Shown piece after piece: positions 1-8,179 of a stretch of DNA of 64,000 nucleotides. The stretch is from CAZTAO01 sp964611645 (lineage in GTDB: Bacteria > Armatimonadota > UBA5829), in assembly GCA_964611645.1 (NCBI GenBank), contig CAZTAO010000022.1:7977-71976 (forward strand), given 5' to 3'. Both the position numbers and the translations under genes were made by a program. The notes beneath the pieces were generated by a model. That model did not search any database. It saw only the letters and a list, made by a program, of their open reading frames with translations, and had not been told where the DNA came from. How positions within the stretch are numbered: position 1 is the stretch's first letter; each line of letters opens with the position of its first letter.

Positions 1-848
1 TCTCGGGCCACCGTCTTCATCCGGCTCTCATAGGCAGTGCCGGGAAGATCAGTGGGGATGGTGGTCTCCGGCCACACTATGAAATCCGGGCTGAAACTCT
101 TCGCCGAACGGCTCAGGACTTCGTAGGTGGTCATCGTGCTGTCCAGGTAAGCCTTGCCCGCCACGACATCCTGGTCCACATTGCCCTGCACTATCGCGGC
201 GCGGAATGTGGGGGTGCGGGGTTGCCTAAGGACAGATGTCGCACCCCAGCCCCCGACCACGACCATCAGGGCAATCGCTAAGCCCATTGGTCTGAATGCG
301 GAGGACGGGTTCTCGCGCGCTATCCGACGGCGCATCGTCTCGGCGAGGCAAAGATTGTAAAAGCACAGGACCAGATCGACCAGCCACGCCCCCCCGAGGG
401 AGGCGATCTGGATTACAGGCAGCATATTGGCCTGCGTATGGGCCAGACTGCCCCAGGTGAAGCCGAACATACCCAGCGTTCTGGCCCACTGCATCACAAC
501 CCAAAGTGCAGGCACGGCAACATAGCCAAACCAGCCGATGCGCGCGGGCATGACAAGCCGAGCCACAAGCGCGAACCCCACCAGAAAGACGGCCTGAAGC
601 AGCGACAGCATAATCCACGGCGCGAAGCCGAAGATGGAAAGCCAGTAAAGGATGATCAAGTAGTATACGACGCCGGCCGCAAGGCTGCAGAGAGCAGCGC
701 GTTTGGTATCGAAGACAGTTAGTCCGTACAGTAGCGGGGCTAGTCCGACCCACGCCGCGGGCCACAGACCGGGCCAGGGCAAGGCGCAGGCCAGCATCAA
801 TCCGGAGACCGCGCCAAGGCCCAACGATTTGATGTTCACTTTCGACAT
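1..848 (-). CDS. lnt: Apolipoprotein N-acyltransferase, C-terminus beyond the window
   Basis: Lnt transfers the third acyl chain onto the N-terminal cysteine of lipoproteins at the inner membrane. My translation gives about 282 residues, open to the left edge. Residues 1-205 hold the usual hydrophobic helices and the family motif WGSLAHTQ (132-139). The nitrilase-like domain then begins (FRAAIVQGNV near 216), and WPETTIP carries the catalytic Glu at 261. The Lys and Cys of the triad would lie outside the window. The ATG at 848 has no Shine-Dalgarno sequence but follows an extended -10 box by six bases, so it may be leaderless. It diverges from a lipoprotein gene, a plausible substrate. Family identification is firm; the protein is only partly visible. 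Confidence 0.9.
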   Translation of the reverse strand, partial: MSKVNIKSLGLGAVSGLMLACALPWPGLWPAAWVGLAPLLYGLTVFDTKRAALCSLAAGVVYYLIILYWLSIFGFAPWIMLSLLQAVFLVGFALVARLVMPARIGWFGYVAVPALWVVMQWARTLGMFGFTWGSLAHTQANMLPVIQIASLGGAWLVDLVLCFYNLCLAETMRRRIARENPSSAFRPMGLAIALMVVVGGWGATSVLRQPRTPTFRAAIVQGNVDQDVVAGKAYLDSTMTTYEVLSRSAKSFSPDFIVWPETTIPTDLPGTAYESRMKTVAR

Positions 849-872
849 AGACGTATGATACCATAGTATGCT
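849..872. promoter_or_regulatory. Compact divergent promoter between lnt and lipoprotein gene
   Basis: Only 24 bp separate the two divergent start codons. On the minus strand TGGTATCAT gives an extended -10 (TATCAT at 860-855) ending six bases before the lnt ATG. On the plus strand TATGAT (854-859) ends 13 bases before the lipoprotein ATG. Inverted arms CATAG/CTATG lie at 862-875. No Shine-Dalgarno is seen on either side. Both promoter calls rest on sequence match only. Confidence 0.45.
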
Positions 873-1592
873 ATGAAGAGTAGATATATCCTTGCGTTAC
901 TATGTATATTGGCGGCGGTTATGTCGGTCTCGGGGTGCGCGAAGTTCCCCGACACGGCGGGAATCTCGGGCAAGCAGCTTGTGATCACGCTCAAGGTAGC
1001 CGGCAGGATAGAGCCGTCGGATTCCACCGACCCCAGCATTCGCCGCTACTATTTCATCGCGATAGATAACGACTCCGACCCCAACACCGGCCCTTGGGCG
1101 GTTGTTGGTCCGCCGTACGGCGGCACCGGGTGGGTTACCAGCGCGCAGGCGGCCAGCAGTATCGGCTTGACCTCGTTCGTGAAAGTCGGCCCTGAAGACC
1201 CGAGCGGAAACTTCTACGGAGTCCTGCCCGGCAGTTTCTTCCTCAACACCACTCCCGCGCAGCCGCCGGTAAACACTGCGGTCCTGGATGGCGGGTCCAC
1301 AATACGGTTCGTGATCGACTTCAACCAGATCGCGACGACTGCGTTCCCGGTGGACAGCATCAACCAACTCAATGTCAACATCATCACAACCAATGAGTTG
1401 GCTGTCAACCCGGGCTTCTCCTACCCGAACCGGATATGGGATTCGCTCGGACCCAGCGGGCAAGACTACGTGACCATAGACACCACCTCAAACCACACCT
1501 ATTCCGGTGCGGACGATAACGGCGACATTCGTGATCTGGACCTGGACATTGTGTCCTGGTCGGTTGAAGTGCAGAGTATCTCGTCGAGATAG
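873..1592 (+). CDS. Predicted lipoprotein, function unknown
   Basis: A 239-residue secreted protein. Residues 1-22 form a lipoprotein signal (basic MKSR, a hydrophobic core, then lipobox VSGC), so Cys22 would be acylated, fittingly next to lnt. The mature part is rich in Asp, Gly, Ser and Thr and looks like a beta-sandwich. It contains an acidic stretch (YYFIAIDNDSDPNTGP, about residues 59-74) typical of secreted proteins that may bind calcium. I do not recognise a named family. An imperfect hairpin (CCTCCACT/AGTGAGG) follows the stop but lacks a T tract. Confidence 0.75.
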   Translation: MKSRYILALLCILAAVMSVSGCAKFPDTAGISGKQLVITLKVAGRIEPSDSTDPSIRRYYFIAIDNDSDPNTGPWAVVGPPYGGTGWVTSAQAASSIGLTSFVKVGPEDPSGNFYGVLPGSFFLNTTPAQPPVNTAVLDGGSTIRFVIDFNQIATTAFPVDSINQLNVNIITTNELAVNPGFSYPNRIWDSLGPSGQDYVTIDTTSNHTYSGADDNGDIRDLDLDIVSWSVEVQSISSR

Positions 1593-1703
1593 TGGCAGCT
1601 CCCTCCACTGAAGTGAGGGCGCTTTGTGACCAGGAATACAGTGATACGGTGTCTCGCACTCCCGGAGTTGGGAGCAACTGAACAAACACAGGAGGAGTCT
1701 ATT

Positions 1704-2039
1704 ATGAAACAGCTAGTGGCAATCGCGCTTGTCGTACTCGTGGGAGCAATCCTGATCTCCGGTTGTGGCGGAGACGGAGGCATAGGCAACCCGCTGGTCG
1801 GTTCAATCACGGGTGTTGTGAAGGACACAGGCGGCGCAGCTATCTCGGGCGTCACCGTAACCACCTCCGGCGGACGAACCGCAACCACCAACGCAGCCGG
1901 AGAGTTCACGTTCACCAACCTGGTTCCAGCGACATACACTCTCGTCGCGACCAAGACCGGGTATGTCGCGGCAAGCGGCAGCGTCAAGGTAGTGGGTGGC
2001 GCCAACTCAACATTCACGTTCACGTTGTCGCCTATATAG
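1704..2039 (+). CDS. Small lipoprotein with carboxypeptidase-regulatory-like domain
   Basis: A 111-residue lipoprotein. The start at 1704 is chosen because GGAGGAG lies just upstream and the signal peptide (MKQLVAIALVVLVGAILISGC) begins there; the frame is open further upstream. Cys21 is the lipobox cysteine. After a Gly-rich linker comes one prealbumin-like beta-sandwich of the CarboxypepD_reg type: GVVKDTGGAAISGVTVT, TTNAAGEFTFTNLVPATYTL, and a final strand. Such single domains usually mediate surface binding or folding rather than catalysis. It lies about 110 bp after the preceding lipoprotein, on the same strand. Confidence 0.75.
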   Translation: MKQLVAIALVVLVGAILISGCGGDGGIGNPLVGSITGVVKDTGGAAISGVTVTTSGGRTATTNAAGEFTFTNLVPATYTLVATKTGYVAASGSVKVVGGANSTFTFTLSPI

Positions 2040-2053
2040 TTTCTCACTGCAGG

Positions 2054-2143
2054 TTCATTTCGACTCCGCTCAATGAACGGCCCATACCGGTTGACCCCGG
2101 GCCGCTGGTTGAGCTTGGCTACTGGTTGAGCGGAGTCGAAACC
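2054..2143. repeat. Two copies of the TTTCGACTCCGCTCAA palindromic element
   Basis: Copy one (2054-2079) is TTTCGACTCCGCTCAA flanked by GTTCA/TGAAC arms. Copy two (2124-2143) is the reverse complement with GGTT/AACC arms. The same element recurs at 42671 (inside a gene), 54647 and 54680. I call it family A. Confidence 0.8.
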
Positions 2144-2190
2144 AGCATTGAGTTCATTACATTACCCCAACTAACACGGAGGTCTCATCA

Positions 2191-3417
2191 ATGTCCCACA
2201 CCCGCAAAGTCATCCCACGCGTCGCGCCCAAGGCGTATGATTATACTAAAGAAGTCCTGGATTTCGGTTTCCACAATGCCCACTCGGTGGGGATAACTGC
2301 GCGGCTTGAAAAGGCGTGCGCGGAGAAGTTCGGCCAGAAATACGGGATAGCCCACTGCAACGGCACCGCCACCATGCAGAGCGCGCTTATGGGAGCCGAT
2401 GTCGGGGTCGGTGATGAGGTCATCTGCCCGGCGTTCACCGTATTCTCTACATCGGCAGCAGTTCTGCACTGCAACGCTGTCCCGATAATAGTGGATGTCG
2501 ACCCGGAGATGTGGACCATCAGCGTTGACGCCATCCGCAAAGCCATCACCCCTCGCACCAAAGCCATCATACCGGTCGCCATAGGTGGCCTGACTGCCGA
2601 TATGGACCCGATCATGGAACTGGCGAAAGAGCACAACCTGGTGGTGATCGAGGACAACGCGCAGTGCATGGTCGGCAGCTATAAGGGCCGCATCGCGGGA
2701 AGCATCGGGCACTTCGCCAGCTTCAGCTTCCAGTCTTCCAAGACAGTCACCTGCGGGGACGGCGGGATGCTGGTATGCTCGGAGGACACCCTGTCGCTGG
2801 GCGCGCGCAAGGCCGCAACCATCGGCTACAAAGACCTGACACTAAAGCCGGGGAGCAACGTGGTCTCGGAGCAGCTTCGGTGCCAGCCCAGCTACCAGAG
2901 GCACGACAGCATCGGCTGGAACCAGCGCCTCCCGGAGATAGCCTGCGCGGTCGCGTTGGCTGAACTGGAGCGGGTCGAGGAACTCACCGAAATGCGGACC
3001 TACGCCGCAAAGGCAGCCGAAAACGCTCTGAGCCAGTTCGACTGGATAGTTCCGCAGAAGACCCCGGATGGATACGTCAACGCCTACTGGACCTATATGG
3101 TCAGGATCACGCGTGACGACATCGTCTGGGCGGACGTCCTCTCCACCAACATCGACCTGGGTGGCGAGGGCTTCTACGGCGGGTATATGCCATCTCACCT
3201 GGAGCCGGTCTATGCCAACCTGAACAAAGCAGTGGACGCCAACCCAGACCGCTACCCCCACTACGCCGGCAGGCTCCCAAGATACCAGCGCGGCCTTTGC
3301 CCCACGTGGGAATCCATACAGCCCAGAGTAATGATGCTCAAGACCAACTACTGGGACACCAACGAAGCCGACCGCCAGGCCGAGATACTGGCGAAGACGC
3401 TGAGGAAGTTCGCGTAA
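2191..3417 (+). CDS. DegT/DnrJ/EryC1/StrS-family PLP aminotransferase
   Basis: A 408-residue fold-type I PLP enzyme of the sugar aminotransferase family. These transfer an amino group, usually from glutamate or glutamine, to a keto-sugar or keto-cyclitol. Visible features are the cofactor-binding CNGTATMQSAL (56-66), VIEDNAQ with the pyridine-nitrogen Asp at 155, and SFQSSKT with the Schiff-base Lys at 184 followed by CGDGG. GGAGG lies ten bases before the ATG. No other nucleotide-sugar genes are adjacent, so the substrate cannot be assigned. The length is normal for the family. Confidence 0.9.
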   Translation: MSHTRKVIPRVAPKAYDYTKEVLDFGFHNAHSVGITARLEKACAEKFGQKYGIAHCNGTATMQSALMGADVGVGDEVICPAFTVFSTSAAVLHCNAVPIIVDVDPEMWTISVDAIRKAITPRTKAIIPVAIGGLTADMDPIMELAKEHNLVVIEDNAQCMVGSYKGRIAGSIGHFASFSFQSSKTVTCGDGGMLVCSEDTLSLGARKAATIGYKDLTLKPGSNVVSEQLRCQPSYQRHDSIGWNQRLPEIACAVALAELERVEELTEMRTYAAKAAENALSQFDWIVPQKTPDGYVNAYWTYMVRITRDDIVWADVLSTNIDLGGEGFYGGYMPSHLEPVYANLNKAVDANPDRYPHYAGRLPRYQRGLCPTWESIQPRVMMLKTNYWDTNEADRQAEILAKTLRKFA

Positions 3418-3419
3418 AA

Positions 3420-3500
3420 CCTCCCCCTCCTCGCCAGGAGGCGCTGCCCGAAAGCAGCCCCTAGCGAAGCGGGGCTGCGAAAGGGGGGCTGGGGTGAGGT
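3420..3500. repeat. Composite palindromic repeat, family E
   Basis: This stretch pairs a CCTCCCCCTCCTCGCC-like arm with GGGGGGCTGGGGTGAGG, and holds an inner GCAGCCCC/GGGGCTGC hairpin. A very similar composite in reverse orientation lies at 54752-54839, including the CTGCCCGAAAGCAG segment. Confidence 0.7.
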
Positions 3501-3548
3501 TCCTTCTGCGTAACGATGTAGAGAACCGCCCAATCAGACGCAATCGAG

Positions 3549-3629
3549 GGTGTTTGGGGACTTGAGCCGCAGCCGCCGGCCGCTAGCCGCGTTGCGGAGC
3601 AACGCTGCGAAAGGTGGAAGTCCCGAAAC
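3549..3629. repeat. GTTTCGGGACTTGAGC-type palindrome (family C)
   Basis: The outer arms are GTTTGGGGACTT and AAGTCCCGAAAC, with an inner GTTGCGGAGCAACGC hairpin. Relatives lie at 18704-18742 and 49863-50000. Confidence 0.65.
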
Positions 3630-3727
3630 TGAGCTTGTCTTTTGTGGGGACCGGAGAAGAAGAGCACGCAACGCAAGCTTCAGAACATGCCGACAGCGCC
3701 GGTGCCGCACTATCCCGGAGGGAACAA

Positions 3728-4219
3728 ATGACTTGGAAACAGATAGGTGACGAGGAGTCGAAGCCGCCGCTGGTTGTCTTTTCCGGCTGTGGTTGCTTCG
3801 CGATAGCGGTCGTGCTGGCGATTCAAGGGTTGGTGGCATTCCTGACCGTCGTCGTGCCGGCGACTCTGGGGCCCGTGCTGCAGGCAACAGGCGTCGTCAC
3901 GGTGATCCTGGGCTGCCGTCTGGTCGCCGCTCCCACAGGCGGACGTACCACCTCGTTTGTATGGATATCCGGGGGCCTTGCTGCCTTAGGATGGATAATC
4001 GGACTCAATTCGTACCAGGTGTCAGATGCGAAGGGAATTCCCGTCTTGGGCGTCGGCTTGCTATCCGTGAGTCTGGCAGTCTCGCTCGCTGTGCTACTGG
4101 AGATAACCAGGCTTCGGATGCCCACGGCATTGCGGGTGGCGTTGGGCCTTTTACTGGTCCTCGCAGGGATGATCGTGCCGACGCTGATCGAGGCGCATTA
4201 TCTGGTTGACTTGTTGTAG
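3728..4219 (+). CDS. Hypothetical small integral membrane protein
   Basis: A 163-residue protein with about five hydrophobic helices and a short charged N-terminus. I place the start at the ATG at 3728 because GGAGGG precedes it by six bases; the reading frame is open further upstream through repeat sequence. Two cysteines (GCGCF, 20-24) open the first helix. I recognise no family. The stop codon abuts an Rhs-like scrap, so the gene sits at the edge of a decayed region but looks intact itself. Confidence 0.6.
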   Translation: MTWKQIGDEESKPPLVVFSGCGCFAIAVVLAIQGLVAFLTVVVPATLGPVLQATGVVTVILGCRLVAAPTGGRTTSFVWISGGLAALGWIIGLNSYQVSDAKGIPVLGVGLLSVSLAVSLAVLLEITRLRMPTALRVALGLLLVLAGMIVPTLIEAHYLVDLL

Positions 4220-4275
4220 GAGCAACTGGCAACCGAACTGTGAACTACACGTACAACGCACTGGGCAGAACGTGA
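4219..4275 (+). pseudogene. Scrap of an Rhs/YD-repeat protein gene
   Basis: Translation in this frame reads TGNRTVNYTYNALGRT and then stops. This closely matches the YD-repeat pattern (GNRT..YTYDALGR) of Rhs and teneurin-like proteins. Only about 18 residues survive, directly after the upstream stop codon and before the truncated esterase. The match is by eye to the family consensus. Confidence 0.5.
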
Positions 4276-4296
4276 CGGCCGGGGATGGCGGGATGA

Positions 4297-5301
4297 CGAT
4301 CTGAGGGTGTCACCTGGGTGAACGGAGTGAAGGTCGGATCAACTTCAGGCTACGCCGATCAACGCGAGTACCAGGTGCCGGCGGGTGTGTTGAAGGCCGG
4401 TCGTAACGTGATTGCGGTGCGAGTGCTCGACACTCTGAGCGGCGGTGGGTTCTGGGGAGAGCCCCAGCGGATGACCATTCAGGCCGGCGATCTCTCCGCC
4501 ATACCGCTGGCTGGGGACTGGCTGTACCACACCGCTCTTCCGCTTGCCCAGGAGGACACCGTCCCGCCCCAGATAGCCGGTAACAATCCAAACGAGATCA
4601 CCGCGCTCTACAATGCCATGATATCGCCGCTCATTCCATTTTCCATCAAAGGCGCGATCTGGTATCAAGGTGAATCGAATGCCGGTCGGCCCGGGCAGTA
4701 TCGCACGCTGCTGCCTACTATGATAAATGACTGGCGCTCGCGTTTCGGTGTGGGCAAGTTCCCGTTTCTGATCGTGCAACTAGCCTCGTTCACGGATCCC
4801 GTCTCAGACCCGGTACAAGGCGGCTGGGCGGAGCTGCGCGAGGCCCAACTGCTTACCGCCCTGAATACCCCCAACTGCGGGTTGGCTGTCGCGATAGATA
4901 TTGGTGAAGCAACGGACATTCACCCGAAGAACAAACAGGATGTGGGGCGCCGCCTTGCTTTGGCCGCGGAAGGCATAGCTTACGCCCGCAGAATCGTCTA
5001 TTCGGGCCCAGTCTACAAGAGAATGAAGATCGAAGGGGATGCAATTCGGCTGTACTTCGATCATGTTGGCGGCGGACTCCTGGCAAAGGGAGCCGATAAG
5101 CTCAAAGGCTTCGCCATTGCGGGAGCCGACAAGGGCTTCGTGTGGGGCGATGCGGTGATCGAGGGCAAGACAATCCTGGTATCGGCTCCGTCCATCAAAA
5201 AGCCGGTGGCGGTGCGCTATGGCTGGGCAAACTTCCCCAACGGCAACCTGTACAACAAGGCTGACCTTCCGGCTTCCCCATTCCGCACCGATGTGAACTA
5301 A
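4297..5301 (+). pseudogene. 5'-truncated sialate O-acetylesterase (SASA/DUF303 family)
   Basis: About 334 residues match the C-terminal two thirds of sialate O-acetylesterase, an SGNH-fold enzyme that removes 9-O-acetyl groups from sialic acids. Visible features are WVNGVKVGST, NVIAVRVLD, AIWYQGESNA, and DIHPKNK with the Asp-x-His pair. The C-terminal beta-domain ends VRYGWANFPNGNLYNK..LPASPFRTD. The N-terminal signal peptide and the first SGNH block carrying the nucleophile serine are absent. The frame is closed by a stop at 4294-4296, and the only nearby starts are internal. It is probably inactive. The Rhs scrap just upstream suggests a deletion or rearrangement joined the two. Confidence 0.75.
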
Positions 5302-5430
5302 CAAGCAGTCTTTTCGTGAGTCGTTGTACGGAACCAGCCGGAAAAAGGCGGGGTTGGATACACGCGCATCGAAAACCAACAGTATCTGGATTCTATCGCA
5401 ACGGACAAACAAAGGAAAGAGCAAATAACA

Positions 5431-5838
5431 ATGATTACTGGATTCGCGCACATCTGCATAGTAACTCCCGACCTCACCGCCACCCAACGCTTCTACACCG
5501 AGGCCCTGGGGTTCAAGAAGATATTCGACTTCATCAGCAACGGCGAGGTGATCGGCTTCTATCTCGAGATGGCGGACAAGACGTTCATAGAGGTGTTCAG
5601 GCAGAACGACGTTCAGCCGGACGCCAAGTCGCCCATCGTGCACATGTGCCTTGAAGTGGACGACATCGACACGGTATCGCAGGCGCTGACATCAAGGGGC
5701 TACGAGGTCACCGAGAAGATGCTCGGCGCCGACCACAGTTGGCAGATATGGACAACCGACCCCGGCGGCGTGAAGATCGAGTTCCACCAATACACGAAGG
5801 ATAGCTGCCAGTTGAACGGGAAGGACTGCGTTCTGTAG
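5431..5838 (+). CDS. VOC-superfamily (glyoxalase-like) protein
   Basis: A 135-residue protein of the vicinal oxygen chelate superfamily, with two beta-alpha-beta-beta-beta modules. The expected metal ligands are His7, Glu54, His71 and Glu117 (IEFHQ). That fits a metal-dependent isomerase, epimerase or dioxygenase, but the substrate is not evident. The C-terminus CQLNGKDCVL has two cysteines. A GGAAAGAG ribosome binding site precedes the ATG. It appears to be a single-gene unit between the decayed esterase and the convergent hslU. Confidence 0.85.
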   Translation: MITGFAHICIVTPDLTATQRFYTEALGFKKIFDFISNGEVIGFYLEMADKTFIEVFRQNDVQPDAKSPIVHMCLEVDDIDTVSQALTSRGYEVTEKMLGADHSWQIWTTDPGGVKIEFHQYTKDSCQLNGKDCVL

Positions 5839-5855
5839 AGAGACGCAAACCCACC

Positions 5856-5930
5856 CCGGCCCTCCCTTATCAGGGAGGGAGGATGCGCGCAGACCTATCC
5901 CCCTGACAAGGGGGCGAGGGGGTTTGCGTC
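5856..5930. repeat. Family E palindromes between convergent genes
   Basis: Two back-to-back hairpins, CCCTCCCTTATCAGGGAGGG and CCCCCTGACAAGGGGGCG. The region is flanked by the inverted pair GACGCAAACC and GGTTTGCGTC. It lies between the convergent VOC and hslU genes and could act as a bidirectional terminator. Confidence 0.7.
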
Positions 5931-5931
5931 T

Positions 5932-7416
5932 TTACAGTATATACCGACTCATCTCGTCATCCTTCACTATGTCGTGAAGTTTGGCTTTTACGTAGTCCGC
6001 ATCTATGCTGACTGTCTTGCTGTCGGACTCCGGCGCTTCGTAGGAGACGTCCTCCAGAAGCAGTTCCATTATGGTATGCAGCCTCCGGGCCCCTATGTTC
6101 TCCATGTTGGAGTTGACCTCGGCGGCTATCCGCGCTATCTCGGCGACTCCGGCGTCGGTGAAATCGACTTCCAGGCCCTCGGTCGCCAGCATGGCGGCGT
6201 ATTGCTTGGTGAGGGCGTTCTTTGGCTCCGTGAGAATCCGGACCAGGTCGCCTTCCAGCAGGCTCTCAAGCTCAACACGAATCGGGAGCCGGCCCTGAAG
6301 CTCCGGTATCAGGTCTGACGGCTTGCTCACGTGGAACGCGCCGGCCGCTATGAAGAGGATGTAGTTGGTCGAGCATGGGCCGTACTTGGTGGTGACCGTC
6401 GTGCCTTCGATTATGGGCAGTATGTCGCGCTGGACTCCCTCACGCGATACCTGCGGACCGTGGTCAGACTCTCTCCCCGCAATCTTGTCCATCTCATCGA
6501 CGAAGATGATCCCGTCCTGCTCGGCGCGGATGATGGCCTCGCGGACTATGGTTTCCTGGTCGGTCATCGCGCGGGCTTCCTGGTCGGCCAGTATCTTCTT
6601 GGCCTCGGCAACCGTGACCTTCCGCTTCTTCTGCCTCTTGGGCATCATATTGCCCAGAAACCCCTGCATGTCCATTCCCATCTCTTCAAGCCCCTGCTGG
6701 CCGAACATCTGGAACGTGGGCATGGAGCTGTCCTCAACCTCTATCTCAATCTCGCGATCGTCGAGTTCACCGGCCAGCAGAGCGGTCCGCAGCCGTGCTC
6801 GGATCCTCTCCTTGCGATCAGCCTGATCTCTCTCATACTCTCCCGGCTCCTCGTCTTCCTCATCGGGCGGAGGCGGAGGGGGAGGCGGTTCGACCGATGG
6901 CGGGTTGCCGCCGGTTCCCGGGAAGATGTGGCTCATCGCATTCTGTACAGAATCCAGCCAATGCCCCGGAATGGCCTGGGACACCATATTTCTCTTCGGT
7001 GGCGGCTCCATGATATCGAGTATCTGCTCCAGCGCCCGCTCGGCTGCTATCGGCTTCACCTCGGCTATCTTCTCTGCCTCCACCATCGCAACCGCTCTCT
7101 GAACGAGGTCACGCACCATCGAGTCGACGTCACGGCCGACGTAACCCACCTCTGTGAACTTGGTTGCTTCAACCTTGATGAACGGCGCTCCGGCCAGGTT
7201 GGCCAGCCGTCGCGCAAGCTCGGTCTTGCCGACCCCGGTGGGGCCGATGAGCAGTATGTTCTTGGGGATCACGTCGTCCCGCATGCTCTCTTCCAGCCTG
7301 CGGCGGCGATACCTGTTGCGCAGCGCAACCGCGATGGCCCGCTTGGCTTTATCCTGCCCGACTATGTATTTGTCGAGTTCAGCCACTATTTGTTTCGGAG
7401 TCAGTTCTTCGCTCAA
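5932..7416 (-). CDS. hslU: ATP-dependent protease ATPase subunit HslU (ClpY)
   Basis: HslU is the AAA+ unfoldase that feeds substrates to the HslV peptidase. Visible are LTPKQIVAELDKYIVGQD at the N-terminus, Walker A GPTGVGKT, pore loop GYVGRD, an insertion domain with a Pro-rich then acidic linker (PPPPPPPPDEEDEEP), Walker B IIFVDEMDK, and the C-terminal SRYIL that docks into HslV. I choose the TTG at 7416 (494 residues) because GAGG lies six bases upstream; another TTG lies four codons earlier. It is somewhat longer than typical HslU (about 440-470) because of the linker. It lies downstream of hslV in one transcription unit. Confidence 0.95.
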   Translation of the reverse strand: MSEELTPKQIVAELDKYIVGQDKAKRAIAVALRNRYRRRRLEESMRDDVIPKNILLIGPTGVGKTELARRLANLAGAPFIKVEATKFTEVGYVGRDVDSMVRDLVQRAVAMVEAEKIAEVKPIAAERALEQILDIMEPPPKRNMVSQAIPGHWLDSVQNAMSHIFPGTGGNPPSVEPPPPPPPPDEEDEEPGEYERDQADRKERIRARLRTALLAGELDDREIEIEVEDSSMPTFQMFGQQGLEEMGMDMQGFLGNMMPKRQKKRKVTVAEAKKILADQEARAMTDQETIVREAIIRAEQDGIIFVDEMDKIAGRESDHGPQVSREGVQRDILPIIEGTTVTTKYGPCSTNYILFIAAGAFHVSKPSDLIPELQGRLPIRVELESLLEGDLVRILTEPKNALTKQYAAMLATEGLEVDFTDAGVAEIARIAAEVNSNMENIGARRLHTIMELLLEDVSYEAPESDSKTVSIDADYVKAKLHDIVKDDEMSRYIL

Positions 7417-7500
7417 ATTGCACCTCAATGCTGCGCCCGGAGTTCCCTCAGCGTTTGATTCGTCATTTCTGCGACTGCGATATAGATCGATGGGTGGTAG

Positions 7501-7545
7501 GTTCCCTCACCCCAGCCCTCTCCCACTGCGGTGGGCGAGGGAGCA
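7501..7545. repeat. Family E hairpin between hslV and hslU
   Basis: CCCTCACCCCAGCCCTCTCC, then CACTGCGGTG, then GGCGAGGGAG. This interspersed palindrome occupies most of the gap between hslV and hslU. Confidence 0.65.
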
Positions 7546-8082
7546 TTACATCTGGTCGACGACGATGTTGTCGTTCGTGTATATGCATATTTCCGATGCT
7601 ATCTTCAGCGCCCGTTCCACAATCTCCGCGGGCTCCATTTCGGTGTTCCTCAGAAGTGCTTTCGCCGCCGCCAGGGCATAAGCCCCACCGGAGCCGATCG
7701 CGGCGACTCCTTCGTCCGGCTCTATCACTTCCCCGTTGCCCGAAAGGATCAGCAGGTATTCCTGGTTGCCGATTATCATCATAGCTTCCAGGCGGCGAAG
7801 GATCCTGTCCGTGCGCCACTCCTTGGCAAACTCAATTACCGCCCGGCGCACGTTGCCATGCGACTCCCGAAGCTTGGCCTCAAACTTATCACACAGCGAC
7901 TGGGCGTCCGCTACCGACCCCGCAAAACCCACGAGGATCTTGTCGTCGTACAGCCGCCGGACCTTGCGGGCGGTGGATTTCATGATGGTGTTCTCGAGGG
8001 TGACCTGTCCGTCCCCCGCGATAGCTATCTTCCCGTCCTTTTTGACGGCAAGAATGGTGGTTGCGTGCAGTGTTATGCTCAA
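7546..8082 (-). CDS. hslV: ATP-dependent protease peptidase subunit HslV (ClpQ)
   Basis: A 178-residue threonine-type peptidase with a proteasome-beta fold that assembles with HslU. Family blocks include HATTILAVKK, AGDGQVT, STARKVRRL, GFAGSVADA, RTDRILRRLEA, GNGEVIEPD, IGSGGAYALAAAKALL and ICIYTND. I place the start at the TTG at 8082, seven bases after AGAGGA; longer versions would translate a palindromic repeat. The N-terminus then reads M-S-I-T-L-H-A-T-T. The conserved TT is thus preceded by a seven-residue leader including the start, resembling B. subtilis ClpQ (MSSFHATT) and not E. coli HslV, where Thr follows Met directly. Confidence 0.93.
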   Translation of the reverse strand: MSITLHATTILAVKKDGKIAIAGDGQVTLENTIMKSTARKVRRLYDDKILVGFAGSVADAQSLCDKFEAKLRESHGNVRRAVIEFAKEWRTDRILRRLEAMMIIGNQEYLLILSGNGEVIEPDEGVAAIGSGGAYALAAAKALLRNTEMEPAEIVERALKIASEICIYTNDNIVVDQM

Positions 8083-8102
8083 CTTTGTATCCTCTGTTAT
8101 TC

Positions 8103-8172
8103 CGTCACCCTGAACTTGTTTCAGGGTCTGGCCGGTACCCATGCCAGATGCTGAAACGAGTTCAGCATGACG
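8103..8172. repeat. CCCTGAAACAAGTTCAGGG-type palindromes (family D)
   Basis: Two hairpins, ACCCTGAACTTGTTTCAGGGT and ATGCTGAAACGAGTTCAGCAT, lie between xerC and hslV. Related copies lie at 24935-24961 and 56343-56369. Confidence 0.75.
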
Positions 8173-8179
8173 ACGTATG

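Noticed and set aside
226..864. Long minus-strand open frame overlapping lnt
   Set aside because: It is a shifted frame of lnt: residues are Arg/Cys-rich with no motif, while the adjacent frame gives clear Lnt sequence running off the left edge.
6331..7458. Plus-strand open frame of 375 codons over hslU
   Set aside because: Antisense to an unmistakable hslU; no motif and no ribosome binding site.
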